Shown: one piece after another, positions 63,683-64,000 of the stretch | Layout of the letters: every line of letters starts with the position of its first letter | Position numbering within the stretch: position 1 is the first letter of the stretch | Assembly: GCA_049323835.1 (NCBI GenBank) | Contig: JBMOOJ010000089.1 | Location: forward strand, 1 to 64,000 | From: SG-bin9 sp049323835 | GTDB taxonomy: Bacteria; Pseudomonadota; Alphaproteobacteria; Rhizobiales; Xanthobacteraceae | Direction: 5' to 3' | DNA: 64,000 nt | Made by a program: the position numbers and the translations under genes | The notes under the pieces: generated by a model | What the model saw: only the letters and a program-made list of their open reading frames with translations | Databases searched by the model: none | What the model was told of the DNA's origin: nothing

Positions 63683-64000
63683 TCAGCTCGCCGCGAACTT
63701 CATGACCTTGATGGCGTCGAAGTCGTGGACGCCGCCGCCGACCCGCTTGGTGGTGTAGAACAGCACATACGGCTTGGCGGAATACGGATCGCGCAGCACG
63801 CGAACTCCTGTACGATCCACGATCAGATAGCCGCGACGGAAATCGCCGAACGCGATCGCGAGACTGTTCGCGGCAATGTCGGGAACGTCTTCGGCCTCGA
63901 CCAGAGGGAAGGTCATCAGCGACGCCCGCGCCCCCGCCGTCTCCGGCGGCTGCCACAGATACGCGCCGCCCGAGTCCTTGAACTTGCGGATCGCGGCCTG
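63683..64000 (-). CDS. GTA gp5-like HK97 major capsid protein (3' end, runs off window)
   Basis: Only the last 105 residues are inside the window. They read QAAIRKFKDSGGAYLWQPPE, then GARASLMTFPLVEAEDVPDI, AIAFGDFRRGYLIVDRTGV, RVLRDPYSAKPYVLFYTTKR and FDAIKVMKFAAS, the C-terminal region of phage_capsid/HK97-fold proteins. The gene begins beyond the right edge and should be preceded there by prohead protease and portal genes. It is the intact partner of the split copy at 60825-62181. Confidence 0.92.
   Translation of the reverse strand, partial: QAAIRKFKDSGGAYLWQPPETAGARASLMTFPLVEAEDVPDIAANSLAIAFGDFRRGYLIVDRTGVRVLRDPYSAKPYVLFYTTKRVGGGVHDFDAIKVMKFAAS

Noticed and set aside
46089..64000. Ordinary temperate prophage
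   Set aside because: No integrase, repressor or replication gene in view and the gene set with a 189-residue tape measure fits GTA; the part beyond the right edge cannot be judged.

Overview
High-GC alphaproteobacterial chromosome, most likely Nitrobacteraceae (Bradyrhizobium/Rhodopseudomonas/Afipia group). The evidence is ccmI-ccmE-ccmF-ccmH followed by degP, a two-component pair and glnE, two PleC/PdhS-type histidine kinases, a FeuP/FeuQ-like pair, scattered 'gtcatcctgag' palindromic repeats, and a gene-transfer-agent (GTA) type structural cluster. I see no rRNA, tRNA or CRISPR array.

1-30150 is housekeeping and transport. It holds an alpha/beta hydrolase, glutathione reductase, a DUF2059 protein, rpiA, a phosphoglycolate phosphatase, a small lipoprotein and moaA. 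A TRAP transporter follows (dctQ-dctM, with two tandem Tat-type dctP paralogues facing them), then mrp, a secreted caspase-like protein, a PdhS/PleC-type kinase, a DUF1289 protein, a retropepsin-like aspartic protease and dusA. After these come a methyltransferase, ald with a divergent Lrp-type regulator, several small oxidoreductases, an FKBP isomerase, a cation-efflux protein and a second PleC-like kinase.

30250-45947 is mostly minus strand. It holds the sensor/regulator pair with glnE, degP, a mazEF-like pair lying between degP and the cytochrome c maturation operon, a conserved 468-residue unknown and feuQ/feuP. The feuP-feuQ gap is filled by two long perfect-arm hairpins, one of which encloses the feuQ start codon.

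46089-64000 is a minus-strand GTA-like cluster. In transcription order it has the major capsid gene (cut by the right edge), then, after a 5.3 kb insert, the head-tail connector, head-tail adaptor, DUF3168, major tail protein, gp10, gp10.1, a very short tape measure, gp12, gp13, an NlpC/P60 peptidase and a 1305-residue host-recognition protein. A DUF2793 protein, a GH108 endolysin and a three-TM GTA-type holin complete it. Tight overlaps of the tail genes indicate one operon.

The most interesting part is the insert between capsid (g5) and connector (g6), about 58313-63682. It carries polymorphic toxin/immunity cassettes. Two toxin genes share a nearly identical N-terminal region but have unrelated C-termini (an HNH-like nuclease-type domain and a CdiA-CT/RNase A-like domain), each followed at once by a candidate immunity gene. 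Three DUF2019-type immunity genes are present. A second capsid copy is split cleanly by two of them, and the second toxin is frameshifted by a 122-nt deletion. A counter-oriented secreted trypsin-like protease and a Gly/Arg-rich secreted peptide sit beside them. This suggests cassette turnover by recombination between capsid-gene copies within a GTA locus.
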